A DNA stretch of 64,000 nucleotides from Syntrophobotulus glycolicus DSM 8271 (GTDB lineage Bacteria > Bacillota > Desulfitobacteriia > Desulfitobacteriales > Syntrophobotulaceae): the NCBI RefSeq assembly GCF_000190635.1, contig NC_015172.1:2480001-2544000 (forward strand). Reading direction: 5' to 3'. How positions within the stretch are numbered: position 1 is the first letter of the stretch; every line of letters begins with the position of its first letter. Position numbers and translations under genes: made by a program. Under the pieces are notes generated by a model. The model had not been told where the DNA came from and did no database searches. It saw only the letters and a list, made by a program, of their open reading frames with translations. Shown here piece after piece: positions 45,318-55,841 of this stretch.

Positions 45318-46049
45318 CTACCTTACCTTAGCCAGCAAGGAAAAATACCCTCTCACCGTGCGCATCACCCGCATTTTACTTTCACCCTGCTTTAAGTGAT
45401 AATTCAGGATAAGCGGCACTTCTCCGGCTTTAACTTTCATTTTGCTGAACTTAGCCGCGATTTCGGCCATACAGTCAAATCCATTGGTCGTCACCAAACT
45501 GTCCCATCTGATCAGGGCCTTTTTTAATGTCCCGACCCGGTAAGCCCTGAACCCTGATGAATAGTCATTCAAATGAACAATAGGAAAAAACATTTTAAAA
45601 TAAAGCATTGCTCCCCTGCTGTAAACCTTTCTCAACAAGGTTAAGCCGATCTCCCTGCCTCCTTCAGTGAAACGCGAAGCGACGACCAGATCCAGGTCCT
45701 CTTGCAGCAAACGGTCGATCATCCGCTCAATAAGGTGAGGGCTGTGCGTATTATCCGCATCCAGGGTGACCAGAATATCTTCGCTTTCCAGTTCCTCAAT
45801 CGCGTAACGCAAAATACTTTTTACCGCTTCCCCCAGTCCCAGATTGCGCTGGTGCTTGAGAAGAACAATATACTCCTCACTCAAGGCCGCCTTTTCTACC
45901 ACCAATGCTGTCCCGTCCGTACTCCCGTCTTCAACAACCAGGACCCTGATCTCATATTTACTGCTCTCCCGCAGATCACGAATGCTTGCCAGGACCTTTT
46001 TGATCCCCTCTTCCTCATTATAAGCAGGCAGCCCAATCAGAACCTTCAC
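45318..46049 (-). CDS. Family 2 glycosyltransferase (polyprenyl-phosphate sugar synthase type)
   Basis: 243 residues. The GT-A fold begins VLIGLPAYNEEEGIKKVLASI, with VVEDGSTDGT and the DxD-like VTLDADNTHSPHLI, typical of dolichyl-phosphate mannose synthase-like enzymes. It lacks the C-terminal membrane helices of some relatives. It is expected to load a sugar from a nucleotide donor onto undecaprenyl phosphate. The start is GTG. It overlaps the GT39 gene by 4 bases and is followed at once by the small transporter. Confidence 0.87.
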   Translation of the reverse strand: MKVLIGLPAYNEEEGIKKVLASIRDLRESSKYEIRVLVVEDGSTDGTALVVEKAALSEEYIVLLKHQRNLGLGEAVKSILRYAIEELESEDILVTLDADNTHSPHLIERMIDRLLQEDLDLVVASRFTEGGREIGLTLLRKVYSRGAMLYFKMFFPIVHLNDYSSGFRAYRVGTLKKALIRWDSLVTTNGFDCMAEIAAKFSKMKVKAGEVPLILNYHLKQGESKMRVMRTVRGYFSLLAKVR

Positions 46050-47527
46050 CGCAATACCCCTTTCATTGCACTGCTTTGCGCGGGCCGGTTGAGCCTGAAA
46101 ATGGGATATCCTTTGACCGGTTCAATTTTTTCATAGGTCTGAACCACGTACTCCAAAAAGCTTCCATCTTCATCTCCGTACACTTTTCCCTGAATCGGGA
46201 TAAAATAATTGGCCCCGCTGCGAATATATAAGTCCAGCTCTTCCCGGAGATCTTCGGACGCCCGATGATCATTGCCGGTATACAGCCGCCATCCCCGCCT
46301 TCCCGATAAGCTCAGGACACAGGGATCGAGAGACCCGACCACCAGGAGGTCTTCTGCAGAAGTCAAAGCTTGTACAAGTCTGACCTCTTCCTGCATCTTA
46401 GTATTGACCGCATACATCGGTTTTAATTCCTGAAAGCTGCTGTATCCGATCAGCAGCAGGATGAGAAAGGAGACCGGCAGCAGGACACGCTTCTCCGCCA
46501 GCCGGCCCAGAAAAGAACCGGCCAGCAGGGCAATGGGCGGGGTCAAAAAAATAAGGTAATAAGAAGAACGAATCGTACTGACGATAAAAATAGCCTCAGC
46601 CGCCATCCCTAAAAACCAGAAGATTATTGTTTTGTCCTTTTTCCAGGCAGTAATCATTCCCAGGGGCAAAAGATACAAAACATGACGGGTCATCGTTCCC
46701 GGAATTTCCAGCCGAAAAAAATCCCAAGCCTCCCGGCTGTAAAAAGCACTGCCAATCCTCCGCAAAACAAGACCTTCAGTGATACTGAGCGCAAAATGAA
46801 ATTCAGCCGTAGAATTGCTGTAGATGTAATACCCGCCCGCGACACTGCAGATAAACAGCGTGAAAACCCATAACTCCCTGTTCTTGAGAAAACTCCAGCC
46901 AAACCTTTTCCAGCACAGATACACCATAGGTACGGCAATAAAAGCCGTCGGCGGCTTCGTCATCAAGGCCAGCGCAAGGAAAATTGAACTCAGCGCCAGT
47001 CCTTTCCCAACAGGCTTGTCTATCCATTTGTCAAAATAAAAGAAGCCTCCCAGCAAAAACATCAGCCCGGCGGCCTCCGGCATAATCGCCCGGGAAAAGT
47101 ATACATTGACCGGCAGTATGCCGTAGATCAGCAGGCTGAACAATGCTTTCTCAAACCCCATTTGTTTTCTGGCATAACAGTATAAATAGCCGGCCGACAC
47201 CAGATAAAAGCAGATGGGAACCAGGCGGGCCAAAAAATAATGAAATCCGAAAACCTGATAAAGCACAGCAATGATCAAGGTCGTAACCTGTAATTCCAAC
47301 GCCGGGACATTGGGCAAGGGACCGTCATAATTAAAGTTTGGAGACAAAAGATTAAAATCATATTGCACAAAGTTGCGGGCTATCGATTCCGTATCGGCCT
47401 GCCGCCAGCTTTCTTTATTCTCCAGAGGCGGGACATCCAGATGATACAGTCTCAACGTCAATAAAAAGACCATTGAGATGAAAAAGATTACCGTTTCTTT
47501 TTTTTTCAGGATTTTTAACAATTGCAT
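46046..47527 (-). CDS. Family 39-type (ArnT/PMT-like) membrane glycosyltransferase
   Basis: 493 residues with about 10-12 membrane segments and a C-terminal outside domain. The first loop after TM1 carries acidic residues (SWRQADTESIARNF) like the catalytic loop of GT39/GT83 enzymes. These transfer a sugar from a polyprenyl-phosphate carrier to an outside acceptor such as wall polymers, lipids or proteins. It is first in a three-gene operon with GT2 and the small flippase. The acceptor is unknown. Confidence 0.85.
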   Translation of the reverse strand: MQLLKILKKKETVIFFISMVFLLTLRLYHLDVPPLENKESWRQADTESIARNFVQYDFNLLSPNFNYDGPLPNVPALELQVTTLIIAVLYQVFGFHYFLARLVPICFYLVSAGYLYCYARKQMGFEKALFSLLIYGILPVNVYFSRAIMPEAAGLMFLLGGFFYFDKWIDKPVGKGLALSSIFLALALMTKPPTAFIAVPMVYLCWKRFGWSFLKNRELWVFTLFICSVAGGYYIYSNSTAEFHFALSITEGLVLRRIGSAFYSREAWDFFRLEIPGTMTRHVLYLLPLGMITAWKKDKTIIFWFLGMAAEAIFIVSTIRSSYYLIFLTPPIALLAGSFLGRLAEKRVLLPVSFLILLLIGYSSFQELKPMYAVNTKMQEEVRLVQALTSAEDLLVVGSLDPCVLSLSGRRGWRLYTGNDHRASEDLREELDLYIRSGANYFIPIQGKVYGDEDGSFLEYVVQTYEKIEPVKGYPIFRLNRPAQSSAMKGVLR

Positions 47528-47657
47528 TAAGCCCTCGTCATTGCTGTCTTTACCTGAACGATTACAGGTGTCTCCAGCACATTTTTCCCTTGAATCGCTC
47601 AGCAGAATTAATCACCGGTAAAAACAGTATTGACCAAAATGGTCCACTTTAGTAAAA

Positions 47658-48092
47658 TCATGATATTTTTTTAAAAAAGTTCGTTTCTTCCTCCTCTTCT
47701 TTATCCTCGTTCAAAAAGTGATACGTCCGGCCGGATTCCAGACGGCCCTTTTTCATGATCCCTGTACCTAAAATGCCGGATAACAGACCCAAAATCAGAC
47801 ACTCTCCAATCACCGATATGGCCCCGCTTGGATTGATTGGGAAAAACAGGGCCAAAAGAAGGATGCCGATCAATGCATAGCTGGCCGCCGCCAAAGCAGC
47901 AGGAATAAGCATCCCGCTGTCCCTGGCCGCCTTATAGCCCGCCGATAAACAGCTTAGCATCAAGCCGAAATCAATCACATAGGTAATCGTGTCCTGGTCA
48001 AAGCCCAGCACCGCACTTGAAAACACAGCCAAAAGTGTCAGTACAGTGACCAGCAAGCCTGTTGTAATTCCCTTCAGAATGCTTTTGCTCAA
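47658..48092 (-). CDS. TIGR04086-family membrane protein
   Basis: About 144 residues with four membrane helices and a charged C-terminal tail (KEEEEETNFFKKIS). The pattern SILKGITTGLLVTVLTLLAVFSS fits the TIGR04086/YrzE family of unknown function. A TTG at 48092 with GGGGTGG 5 bases upstream is the preferred start; GTG at 48101 is three codons earlier. It is isolated between the GT39 gene and a terminator, so probably has its own promoter. Confidence 0.75.
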   Translation of the reverse strand: MSKSILKGITTGLLVTVLTLLAVFSSAVLGFDQDTITYVIDFGLMLSCLSAGYKAARDSGMLIPAALAAASYALIGILLLALFFPINPSGAISVIGECLILGLLSGILGTGIMKKGRLESGRTYHFLNEDKEEEEETNFFKKIS

Positions 48093-48148
48093 AAATACCA
48101 CCCCGTTAAAAATTTATGAGACAGGCATCTTTGATATTCATCTCCAAA

Positions 48149-48183
48149 TAAAAAAATAGCCTTGCTTATGCGCAAAGGCTATC
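48149..48183 (-). terminator. Rho-independent terminator after the engB-linked hypothetical gene
   Basis: On the minus strand, ATAGCCTT / AAGGCTAT (8 bp) with an 11-base loop, followed by a T-run of eight. Confidence 0.88.
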
Positions 48184-48238
48184 TTGATCTCAAGGCCGGT
48201 CTTTATTCAAACAGGTTAATCTTGAATCCTTAACTCTC

Positions 48239-48709
48239 CTACCGTAAAACCAGCTCAAACGCTTCTTTATGTTTGCTGTAATCCCAATTCATCTGCAGAA
48301 CATTGATGAAGTTTTTCTCCTGATCGACCAGCCAGACGACCAGCTTATCCACTTTACCGAGCTTCTCCGCCAAATATTTCTGCTGTTCTCCATTTTCCCC
48401 CGGAATTGTCAGGTAGAATTCCAGATTGAAGGAGGGAAAAGCAAAAATCATGGTCATATGTAAATCCAACCCTTCGGCATTGGCACTGTCCTGAACATGA
48501 ACCTTGACATCGGCATAAATCTCTTCTTCTTTTCTGAAGTCTTCAGCCGCTTCCTCATTGCACACGATCAGAAAAGAGACAAGGATCCTGTCCTGATCCC
48601 CCATGACCGAAGGAGTCACCGAACTGAGTTTAAAATCCCGGTATCCCGGAAAGGCCTCGGCCATAATCTCCAGAAGGCCTGCTTCCTGTGTCTGCTTTTC
48701 ATTTGACAT
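48239..48709 (-). CDS. Hypothetical cytoplasmic protein downstream of engB
   Basis: 156 residues, no membrane segment or signal peptide. It is acidic with alternating beta and helix-like stretches (ILVSFLIVCNEEAAEDF; DLHMTMIFAFPSFNLEFYLTI). I do not recognise a family. The ATG at 48709 is preceded by GAGGTGG, and the gene lies 10 bases after engB and before a strong terminator, so it is cotranscribed with engB. The open frame extends further upstream into engB without support. Confidence 0.75.
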   Translation of the reverse strand: MSNEKQTQEAGLLEIMAEAFPGYRDFKLSSVTPSVMGDQDRILVSFLIVCNEEAAEDFRKEEEIYADVKVHVQDSANAEGLDLHMTMIFAFPSFNLEFYLTIPGENGEQQKYLAEKLGKVDKLVVWLVDQEKNFINVLQMNWDYSKHKEAFELVLR

Positions 48710-48719
48710 CTCATCCACC

Positions 48720-49373
48720 TCACTTTTCTTTTTTATCATCATGCTCTGCCGGAGTACCGGCTTCTGACGGCATAACAGCCTCAGCGGCATTCTGCAGCAA
48801 TTGGTCTACTTCTTCATGGAGCTCTCTGTTTCCTGTTCCGTCCACAGCAGAGAAAGGAATAATTTGTTTCCAGTCTTCCACACCCAGTGTTTCGGCTATG
48901 ATTTTCAGCTGGACGATCTGACGGCTGCGTGAAAGTTTGTCAGCCTTGGTCGCAACCAATAACATGGGGATTCCCCTGTCCCGCAGCATTTTTACCATAG
49001 TCTTGTCGTCTTCAGTCGGTTTATGCCTGATATCCACAAGCTGAATGACCCCAAGCAGATTGCCCCTTTTTTGAAAATAAGTCTGCATCATCCTGCCCCA
49101 GCGGGCCTTGACTTCCAGAGAAACCTTGGCATACCCGTATCCCGGAAGGTCGACCAGATACCACTCATCATTAATATGAAAAAAGTTAATCGCCTGAGTT
49201 TTTCCCGGTGTTTGTCCCACCCTGGCCATATTCTTCCGGTTGAGGAATTTATTGATCAGGGAAGATTTTCCGACATTTGAGCGGCCGGCCACCGCAAGCT
49301 CCATGCTGACACCCGGAGGATACTGCTCCGGCTTTACCGCCGAGATGATATATTCTACTTTTCGTATGATCAT
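48720..49373 (-). CDS. engB: Ribosome biogenesis GTP-binding protein EngB/YsxC
   Basis: 217 residues. GTPase motifs: AVAGRSNVGKSSLIN (G1), VDLPGYGYAKV (G3) and ATKADKL (G4). YsxC is needed for late 50S assembly. An acidic C-terminal extension (EAGTPAEHDDKKEK) lies beyond the GTPase fold. It is downstream of lon, as in Bacillus (lonA-ysxC). Confidence 0.96.
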   Translation of the reverse strand: MIIRKVEYIISAVKPEQYPPGVSMELAVAGRSNVGKSSLINKFLNRKNMARVGQTPGKTQAINFFHINDEWYLVDLPGYGYAKVSLEVKARWGRMMQTYFQKRGNLLGVIQLVDIRHKPTEDDKTMVKMLRDRGIPMLLVATKADKLSRSRQIVQLKIIAETLGVEDWKQIIPFSAVDGTGNRELHEEVDQLLQNAAEAVMPSEAGTPAEHDDKKEK

Positions 49374-49410
49374 GATCTATTACTCCGTCTTAATATGATG
49401 AAAAGAAGAC

Positions 49411-51825
49411 TTAAAGCGGTCTTTCCTGCGGATTATGATTCCCCGCCTCATCAACCATCTCCAGCTCACTGAATTCAGAATATACCGGTACATCCCTTAA
49501 ATACTGAACAGACTCGGATACCGGCAGCAAAGCTACATTGAGGACCTCTTCCATCCGCTCAACCAAAATAAACTCCAATTCCTTGCGGACTTCCTGCGGA
49601 ATTTCCTCCAGATCTTTTCTGTTGTCTTTGGGCACAATGACCTTCTTTAGACCGGCCCTGTGGGCAGCAAGCGCTTTCTCCTTTAATCCGCCTATCGGCA
49701 GGACATTGCCCCGCAATGTGATTTCTCCGGTCATGGCCACATCCTGACGTACGGCCCGTTTTGCCAAAGCAGACGCCATAGCGGTCGCCATGGTGATCCC
49801 TGCCGAAGGACCGTCTTTGGGCACGGCGCCTTCCGGTACATGGATGTGCAGGTCAATCTTATCATAAAAATCATCCCTGATTCCAAGCTCTGAAGCGTGG
49901 GAACGCACGAAAGTCCAACCGGCCTGTGCGGATTCCTTCATGATATCACCGAGCTTGCCGGTAAGCGTGAGCACCCCTTTACCCACCAAAGGAGTCACTT
50001 CAATCATCAGGACCTCCCCGCCCACTTCTGTATAGGCAAGTCCGGTAGCAGCCCCGATTTCCGGTTTATGGGCCGCCGCCTGATGCTGAAAGCGGGATGC
50101 TCCCAGCAGCTTCTCAACATCCTCAGGCATGATGGTCTGTGGCTTCCATTCATTTTTTACCACCTTTACGGCAACCTTACGGAGCAGGTTGGCAATCTGC
50201 CGCTCCATATTCCGAACCCCGGATTCCCGGGTATAGCCGCGGACAATCTTGCGAACAGCACTGGGATCAATGCTGACCTGATTATCTTTGAGGCCATGGC
50301 CCTTCATTTGCTTATTCACCAGGTGTTCCACGGCAATATTGACCTTTTCCTCTTCCGTGTAGCCGCTGAGCTGGATCACCTCCATCCTGTCCAGAAGGGG
50401 CCGGGGAATGGTGTCCATACTATTGGCCGTCATAATAAACAACACTTTGGACAGGTCAAAGGGAAGCTCCAGATAATGATCCGTAAAGGTGTTGTTTTGC
50501 TCCGGATCAAGGACCTCCAGTAAGGCCGAAGCCGGATCTCCCCTTAAATCCGAAGTCATCTTGTCTATTTCATCAAATAAGAACACCGGGTTTCTGGTCC
50601 CTGCCTGACGAATACCCTGAATCACCCTGCCGGGCAAGGCTCCGATATATGTCCTGCGGTGCCCCCTGATTTCCGCCTCGTCACGTACTCCCCCCAGAGA
50701 CATCCGGACAAATTTACGGTCCAAAGCTCTGGCGATCGATTTGGCCAAAGAAGTCTTGCCCACACCCGGCGGGCCCACCAAACAAAGAATCGGACTCTTC
50801 ATCTTTGATGTCAGCTTCCGGATGGATAAGAACTCAATGATCCGTTCCTTAACCTTTTTCAAACCGTAATGATCTTCATCCAAAATTCTTTCCGCCCTGA
50901 TTAAATCAGCCTTATCCCGGCTGGTCTTATTCCACGGCAGAGCCAGGATCCAATCCAGATACGTTCTGACCACTGTCCCTTCCGATGAAGATACAGGCAT
51001 CTTATCCAGGCGGTCAATCTCTTTCAAGGCCTTTTCCCTGGCCTCTTCGGTCAGATTCCCCTTATTGACTTTCTCTTTATATTCTTCGATTTCAGCCTGC
51101 TTCTCGTCCTTGTCGCCAAGCTCCTTTTGAATCGCCTTCATCTGTTCACGCAGGTAATACTCCTTTTGGGCTTTCTCCATCTGTTTGCGCACTCTCAGAC
51201 CGATCCTGCGCTCCAATTCAAGGATCTCAATTTCCCGCATGATCAGTTCAGTGATTTTTTCCAGCCTGTCACTGATGTTCATTGCCTCCAGAACAGCTTG
51301 TTTATCTTCTATTTTAAGGTTTAAATGAGAAGCGACCAGGTCTGCCATTCTCCCCGGTTCTTTGACCGCAAGGACTGAGCCGATGGTCTCCGGTGAAATG
51401 CGCTTGCTTAACCGGGCGTATTCCTCGAATTGGTGATGCAGGCTCCTGCACATCGTCTCAATTTCACGCGTCAGATTATCATCATTGGTCATCCTGATGA
51501 CTCTGGCCTTAAAGAACGGCTCTTCCTCGATAAATTCATCTACTTGCCCTCTGGTGATCCCTTCCACCAGCACCCTGAGCGTCCCTCCCGGAAGCCTGAG
51601 GAGCTGCTTGATCTCGACAATTGTCCCTACAGTATACAGGTCGTCCGGCGTAGGGTTATCAATCTCGATTTCCTTTTGAGCCAAAAGCAGTACCTGCTTA
51701 TCCTTCAGCATAGCATCCTCAATGGCAGCCATTGAGCGTTCCCTGCCTACATCAAGATGAATCAGCATATATGGAAAAACGAGTATCCCTCTCAATGGGA
51801 GAACAGGAAATTCAAGTTTAGGCAT
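49411..51825 (-). CDS. lon: ATP-dependent protease Lon (LonA)
   Basis: 804 residues, the standard LonA length. It has an N-terminal LAN domain ([15 protein letters not shown]), a coiled-coil region, an AAA+ module ([19 protein letters not shown]) and a C-terminal Ser-Lys protease domain ([13 protein letters not shown] with the catalytic Ser, [14 protein letters not shown] with Lys). Lon degrades misfolded and selected regulatory proteins. The start has AGAGGAG upstream. It lies between lonB and engB. Confidence 0.97.
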   Translation of the reverse strand: MPKLEFPVLPLRGILVFPYMLIHLDVGRERSMAAIEDAMLKDKQVLLLAQKEIEIDNPTPDDLYTVGTIVEIKQLLRLPGGTLRVLVEGITRGQVDEFIEEEPFFKARVIRMTNDDNLTREIETMCRSLHHQFEEYARLSKRISPETIGSVLAVKEPGRMADLVASHLNLKIEDKQAVLEAMNISDRLEKITELIMREIEILELERRIGLRVRKQMEKAQKEYYLREQMKAIQKELGDKDEKQAEIEEYKEKVNKGNLTEEAREKALKEIDRLDKMPVSSSEGTVVRTYLDWILALPWNKTSRDKADLIRAERILDEDHYGLKKVKERIIEFLSIRKLTSKMKSPILCLVGPPGVGKTSLAKSIARALDRKFVRMSLGGVRDEAEIRGHRRTYIGALPGRVIQGIRQAGTRNPVFLFDEIDKMTSDLRGDPASALLEVLDPEQNNTFTDHYLELPFDLSKVLFIMTANSMDTIPRPLLDRMEVIQLSGYTEEEKVNIAVEHLVNKQMKGHGLKDNQVSIDPSAVRKIVRGYTRESGVRNMERQIANLLRKVAVKVVKNEWKPQTIMPEDVEKLLGASRFQHQAAAHKPEIGAATGLAYTEVGGEVLMIEVTPLVGKGVLTLTGKLGDIMKESAQAGWTFVRSHASELGIRDDFYDKIDLHIHVPEGAVPKDGPSAGITMATAMASALAKRAVRQDVAMTGEITLRGNVLPIGGLKEKALAAHRAGLKKVIVPKDNRKDLEEIPQEVRKELEFILVERMEEVLNVALLPVSESVQYLRDVPVYSEFSELEMVDEAGNHNPQERPL

Positions 51826-51890
51826 TTTTCTATCTCCTCTCGATTATCCTCGGTTCAAATATTCTACCATTTTTACTTTAGGCAAGCAAA

Positions 51891-53600
51891 TCACACCGGC
51901 ATTTTGATGCCCTTTAAAAGGTTATGCAGAGAAGTGTTCTTTTCTGCCAGATTCACTTCCACCGTTTCCACCCGCGTATTCGGAATCAAGACAGCGGTCA
52001 AAACCTCTGTCAGAGAATCGACAGGGATCACCTCCACCCCGTCTTCCATATCTTCAAACTTCATTTGCCAGTTTTCCCGGGGAATGAAAATCCTTTTGCA
52101 TCCGGCTTGAATCGCTGCTTCTATTTTGGCGCTTACCCCTCCCACAGGCATGACCTTCCCTCTGATCGACAATTCGCCGGTTACAGCACAGGTGTTATCC
52201 GCCTTTAACTTTGTGATTGCCGAATATACGGCCGCAGCCATGGCTACCCCCGCTGAGGGACCGTCGATCGGTGTGCCGCCGGGGAAATTGACATGAATAT
52301 CAAAATTACGGGGTTCCACACCGAACTCTTTGCGCAGTACAGTCATGGCATTCTCCACAGAAGAGCGGGCCATGCTTTTGCGCCGCACTTTCCGGCCTTC
52401 CCTGCTGCCCTGTTCTTCTTCTTCAACAATACCGGTTACAAATAAATCCCCCTTGCCGCTGGAGGCGGCATAAGCCGTAACCTCCAATTCCAGGAGCGTA
52501 CCGGTATTGGACCCATAAACGGCAAGACCATTGACCACTCCGACCTGCGGACTGTCCGGGATCTTCTTTTCGAGGCGCGGTACATACTGTCCGGTTGTCA
52601 CCACCCATTCAATAATCCGCCGGTCGAGGCAATTCAGCCCTTCATTGCCCGCCACCCCGGCGGCCAGCTGAACGATATTAACAGCCTCCCGGCCATTATT
52701 GGCATATTTCTGAATAATATCCAACGCTTCATCACTGATTCGCATTTCAATTTTAGCGGCTGCTTTACTGGCCACTATCCCGATCTCTTCAGGCAATAGA
52801 TTCCGGAAAAAGATTTCTATGCAACGGGAACGAATCGCCGGCGGGATCTCCGCCGGGCTTTTGGTCGTGGCACCGATCAGCCTGAAATCCGCCGGCAAAC
52901 CATTCTGAAAAATATCATGGATATGGGCCGGAATATTGTTGTCCTCCGAGCTGTAATAAGAGCTTTCCAACATCACCTTCCGGTCTTCAAGCACCTTGAG
53001 GAGTTTATTGATTTGAATGGAATGGAGTTCCCCTATCTCATCAATAAAGAGCACCCCTCCATGGGCCTTACTGACCGCGCCCATCTTCGGTTGAGGGATG
53101 CCGGCTACTCCCATGGCTCCCGCTCCCTGATAAATCGGATCATGGACCGACCCGATCAGAGGATCGGCAATCCCTCTTTCATCAAATCTTGCCGTCGCCC
53201 CGTCAAGCTCGATATACTTGGCATCAGGAGCAAAAGGGGAAAGATTACTCTTCTTGGCTTCCTCCAGAACCAGTCTGGCCACAGCCGTTTTTCCCACTCC
53301 CGGCGGACCGTAAATCAGAACATGCTGGGGATTGGCGCCGCAGATGGCGGCTTTCAGGGCCTTGACCCCCTCCTTCTGCCCGATGATTTCTCTGAGATCC
53401 CCCGGTCTCGTTTTTTCCGAGAGAGGAACAGAAAGAGAGATTTTCCGGAGTTTGATCAACCTTTCCCTTTGTTTCCGGGCCTCCTTTTCCAGACTGACTT
53501 TGTTTCCCTGCTGCTGCTTAAGGGCAAACCAAAAATAAGCCCCTACAATGATGATAAAGATAAACTGCACGACCATCATCAACATCGCCAATTCATTCAT
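51891..53600 (-). CDS. lonB: Lon-like ATP-dependent protease LonB (sporulation type)
   Basis: 569 residues. An N-terminal membrane segment (MVVQFIFIIIVGAYFWFAL) replaces the LAN domain; the AAA+ module has GPPGVGKTA and VLFIDEIGEL, and the protease domain has the Ser motif DGPSAGVAMAA and Lys motif PVGGVSAKIEAA. In Bacillus, LonB is a forespore (sigma-F) protease encoded directly upstream of lonA, the same order as here. There is a 65-base gap to lon. Confidence 0.94.
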   Translation of the reverse strand: MNELAMLMMVVQFIFIIIVGAYFWFALKQQQGNKVSLEKEARKQRERLIKLRKISLSVPLSEKTRPGDLREIIGQKEGVKALKAAICGANPQHVLIYGPPGVGKTAVARLVLEEAKKSNLSPFAPDAKYIELDGATARFDERGIADPLIGSVHDPIYQGAGAMGVAGIPQPKMGAVSKAHGGVLFIDEIGELHSIQINKLLKVLEDRKVMLESSYYSSEDNNIPAHIHDIFQNGLPADFRLIGATTKSPAEIPPAIRSRCIEIFFRNLLPEEIGIVASKAAAKIEMRISDEALDIIQKYANNGREAVNIVQLAAGVAGNEGLNCLDRRIIEWVVTTGQYVPRLEKKIPDSPQVGVVNGLAVYGSNTGTLLELEVTAYAASSGKGDLFVTGIVEEEEQGSREGRKVRRKSMARSSVENAMTVLRKEFGVEPRNFDIHVNFPGGTPIDGPSAGVAMAAAVYSAITKLKADNTCAVTGELSIRGKVMPVGGVSAKIEAAIQAGCKRIFIPRENWQMKFEDMEDGVEVIPVDSLTEVLTAVLIPNTRVETVEVNLAEKNTSLHNLLKGIKMPV

Positions 53601-53772
53601 TGCGTATCCTTCCTCCTATGTCATAATATTTCCTAGTATTTACAGGAAGGATCAAAATGAAACATGAAAAGCCGTCAGACCTAAAATCGCCTGGCACCAT
53701 CATTGCTTTTCTTTACCGTTTGGGATATGATCGATCAATGCTCATTAAAATATGCACTTCAAAATCATTTAA

Positions 53773-54321
53773 TCAAAACAATGTCTTAGAGGATACTACA
53801 ATAATCGCCGCAATGACAGAACCAAAGGTATTAAATAATAAATCAAAATTCGTATCAGCAAGCCCATCCTGTTCTTTTGTTTTGAATACTGTATCAACAG
53901 CAAATTCCATCAGTTCAAACAATACTCCCAACAGGGCCCCTAAAGAAAGAACAAAGATAAAGATCAGTACTTGAGAATGAAATACAGGCTGATAAAGATT
54001 ACCTAAAACTAAAAATGCAAACAGGCAAAGAGAACAGGTTCCGAACAGGTGAAGGTACCTGTCAAAGACTCTTGACTTTACATAGTAGCCAAGGTTTTTT
54101 CCGATAAAGAAATGCATGAAAATCGTCATAACGACCAACAAAACAACGAAATCATAGACCCGGAAATCATATGCGAATTCCAAAAGAATAAAAGCGAGAA
54201 AAGCAAAATACGCTAACACAAATCCCAGGAACATTTTCAGATTTTTTCTACGAAAGAAACTTAGAAATGTTGATCCGATCATTAATGTAAAAACAACCAA
54301 AGAGATCATTGGCAGATTCAT
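53773..54321 (-). CDS. Multi-spanning membrane protein of unknown function
   Basis: 182 residues, six likely membrane helices. The C-terminal segment LFELMEFAVDTVF...GLADTNFDLLFNTFGSVIAA resembles the acidic, Asn-containing motif of DUF2238/YjdF-like membrane proteins, but I cannot assign it firmly. It sits between clpX and lonB, where no gene is usual, with long gaps on both sides, so it is probably independently transcribed. Its DNA is more AT-rich in appearance than its neighbours, which may point to later acquisition. Confidence 0.75.
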   Translation of the reverse strand: MNLPMISLVVFTLMIGSTFLSFFRRKNLKMFLGFVLAYFAFLAFILLEFAYDFRVYDFVVLLVVMTIFMHFFIGKNLGYYVKSRVFDRYLHLFGTCSLCLFAFLVLGNLYQPVFHSQVLIFIFVLSLGALLGVLFELMEFAVDTVFKTKEQDGLADTNFDLLFNTFGSVIAAIIVVSSKTLF

Positions 54322-54546
54322 CTGATTTACACCTTTTACAAATTATTCTCACTGTTTTTCAGTGGGCTTATGGTAGCTTTCCCAGATAAAATCAGGTTAT
54401 ACCTCTCTCCATAACCGGTCAGACCGAAGAACACAGCAGGATATTCTGATCAATATTGGAAAATAAAAATGGAACAGCAGATGAGTAATCTCCACTGTCC
54501 CAAATCTCTTTTCGTAAAAATAAACTTTGAATCAATGACCTGTCCG

Positions 54547-55800
54547 TTAAGCCGATTCCTGATTCTTCCCCTCAAGCTTAATCAGCTCGGGATCTGCCTT
54601 TTTCACGATGGACTCTTTATTCACGACGCATTTTGTCACATCGGTCCTGGTCGGAATATCATACATGACATTGAGCATGGTTTCTTCCACGATTGCTCTT
54701 AGACCACGGGCACCGGTATTACGGCGGATCGCTTCTTCCGCAATCGCTTTGAGCGCATCCTCAGTAAATTCCAACTGTACCCCATCCATCTCCAGCAATT
54801 TTTCATACTGCTTGACCAAAGCATTTTTGGGCTCGGTGAGAATACGTACCAAGGCATCCTGATCCAGGGCCTCTAAGGTAACAACCACCGGAATTCTGCC
54901 TACAAATTCCGGAATTAATCCGTATTTCAGAAGGTCCCCCGGCATGATCTGTCTGAGCAGCTCGCCGACATTTTTTTCGCTTTTCTTTTGAATCTCAGCC
55001 CCAAAACCCATGGTCTTTTTGCCTGTGCGGTTTTGAATGATTTTTTCAATGCCGTCGAACGCACCGCCAACAATGAACAAAATATTTGTTGTATCCAACT
55101 GAATAAATTCCTGATGCGGATGCTTGCGTCCTCCCTGAGGCGGTACGCTGGCAACAGTCCCTTCCAGAATCTTCAGCAGTGCCTGTTGTACCCCTTCTCC
55201 TGATACATCCCGGGTTATAGACGGATTTTCGGACTTGCGGGCTATTTTATCTACCTCATCAATATAGATGATTCCTCTTTCGGCCTTTTCGATATCAAAA
55301 TCTGACGCTTGAATAAGCTTGAGCAGGATATTTTCAACATCCTCCCCCACATATCCGGCTTCGGTAAGTGATGTTGCATCGGCAATCGCAAAGGGAACAT
55401 TCAAAATCTTGGCTAGAGTAGATGCCAGTAATGTTTTCCCGGAACCAGTCGGTCCTAACATGACAATATTGGATTTCTGAAGCTCAACATCGTCAATCTT
55501 GCTGCTCTGGCTGATCCTTTTATAGTGATTGTATACCGCCACAGAAAGGACTTTTTTAGCCTGTTCCTGCCCGATTACATATTGATCAAGTATCGCCTTT
55601 ATTTCGACTGGCTTGGGGATTTCCCCAAAATCGGTATCCATTTCGTCATGCAGTTCCTCTTCGATGATCTCATTGCATAGTTCTATGCATTCATCACAGA
55701 TATAAACACCAGGTCCGGCAACAAGTTTTTTTACCTGATCCTGAATCTTACCGCAAAACGAACACTTGAGTTGATTTTTGTCATCACCATATTTTGCCAA
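54547..55800 (-). CDS. clpX: ATP-dependent Clp protease ATP-binding subunit ClpX
   Basis: 417 residues. An N-terminal C4 zinc-binding domain (CSFCGK...CDECIELC) is followed by the AAA+ core: [19 protein letters not shown], and pore loop GYVGED. The loop that docks on ClpP, usually IGF, reads MGF here (KKTMGFGAE). The start is probably TTG at 55800, which has AAGGGG 8 bases upstream; GTG at 55809 is too close to that site. It follows tig directly, while the expected clpP is not between them. Confidence 0.97.
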   Translation of the reverse strand: MAKYGDDKNQLKCSFCGKIQDQVKKLVAGPGVYICDECIELCNEIIEEELHDEMDTDFGEIPKPVEIKAILDQYVIGQEQAKKVLSVAVYNHYKRISQSSKIDDVELQKSNIVMLGPTGSGKTLLASTLAKILNVPFAIADATSLTEAGYVGEDVENILLKLIQASDFDIEKAERGIIYIDEVDKIARKSENPSITRDVSGEGVQQALLKILEGTVASVPPQGGRKHPHQEFIQLDTTNILFIVGGAFDGIEKIIQNRTGKKTMGFGAEIQKKSEKNVGELLRQIMPGDLLKYGLIPEFVGRIPVVVTLEALDQDALVRILTEPKNALVKQYEKLLEMDGVQLEFTEDALKAIAEEAIRRNTGARGLRAIVEETMLNVMYDIPTRTDVTKCVVNKESIVKKADPELIKLEGKNQESA

Positions 55801-55841
55801 AATGCTCACCCCTTTTCAGTGAAATATTGTCTCCGGTCAAC

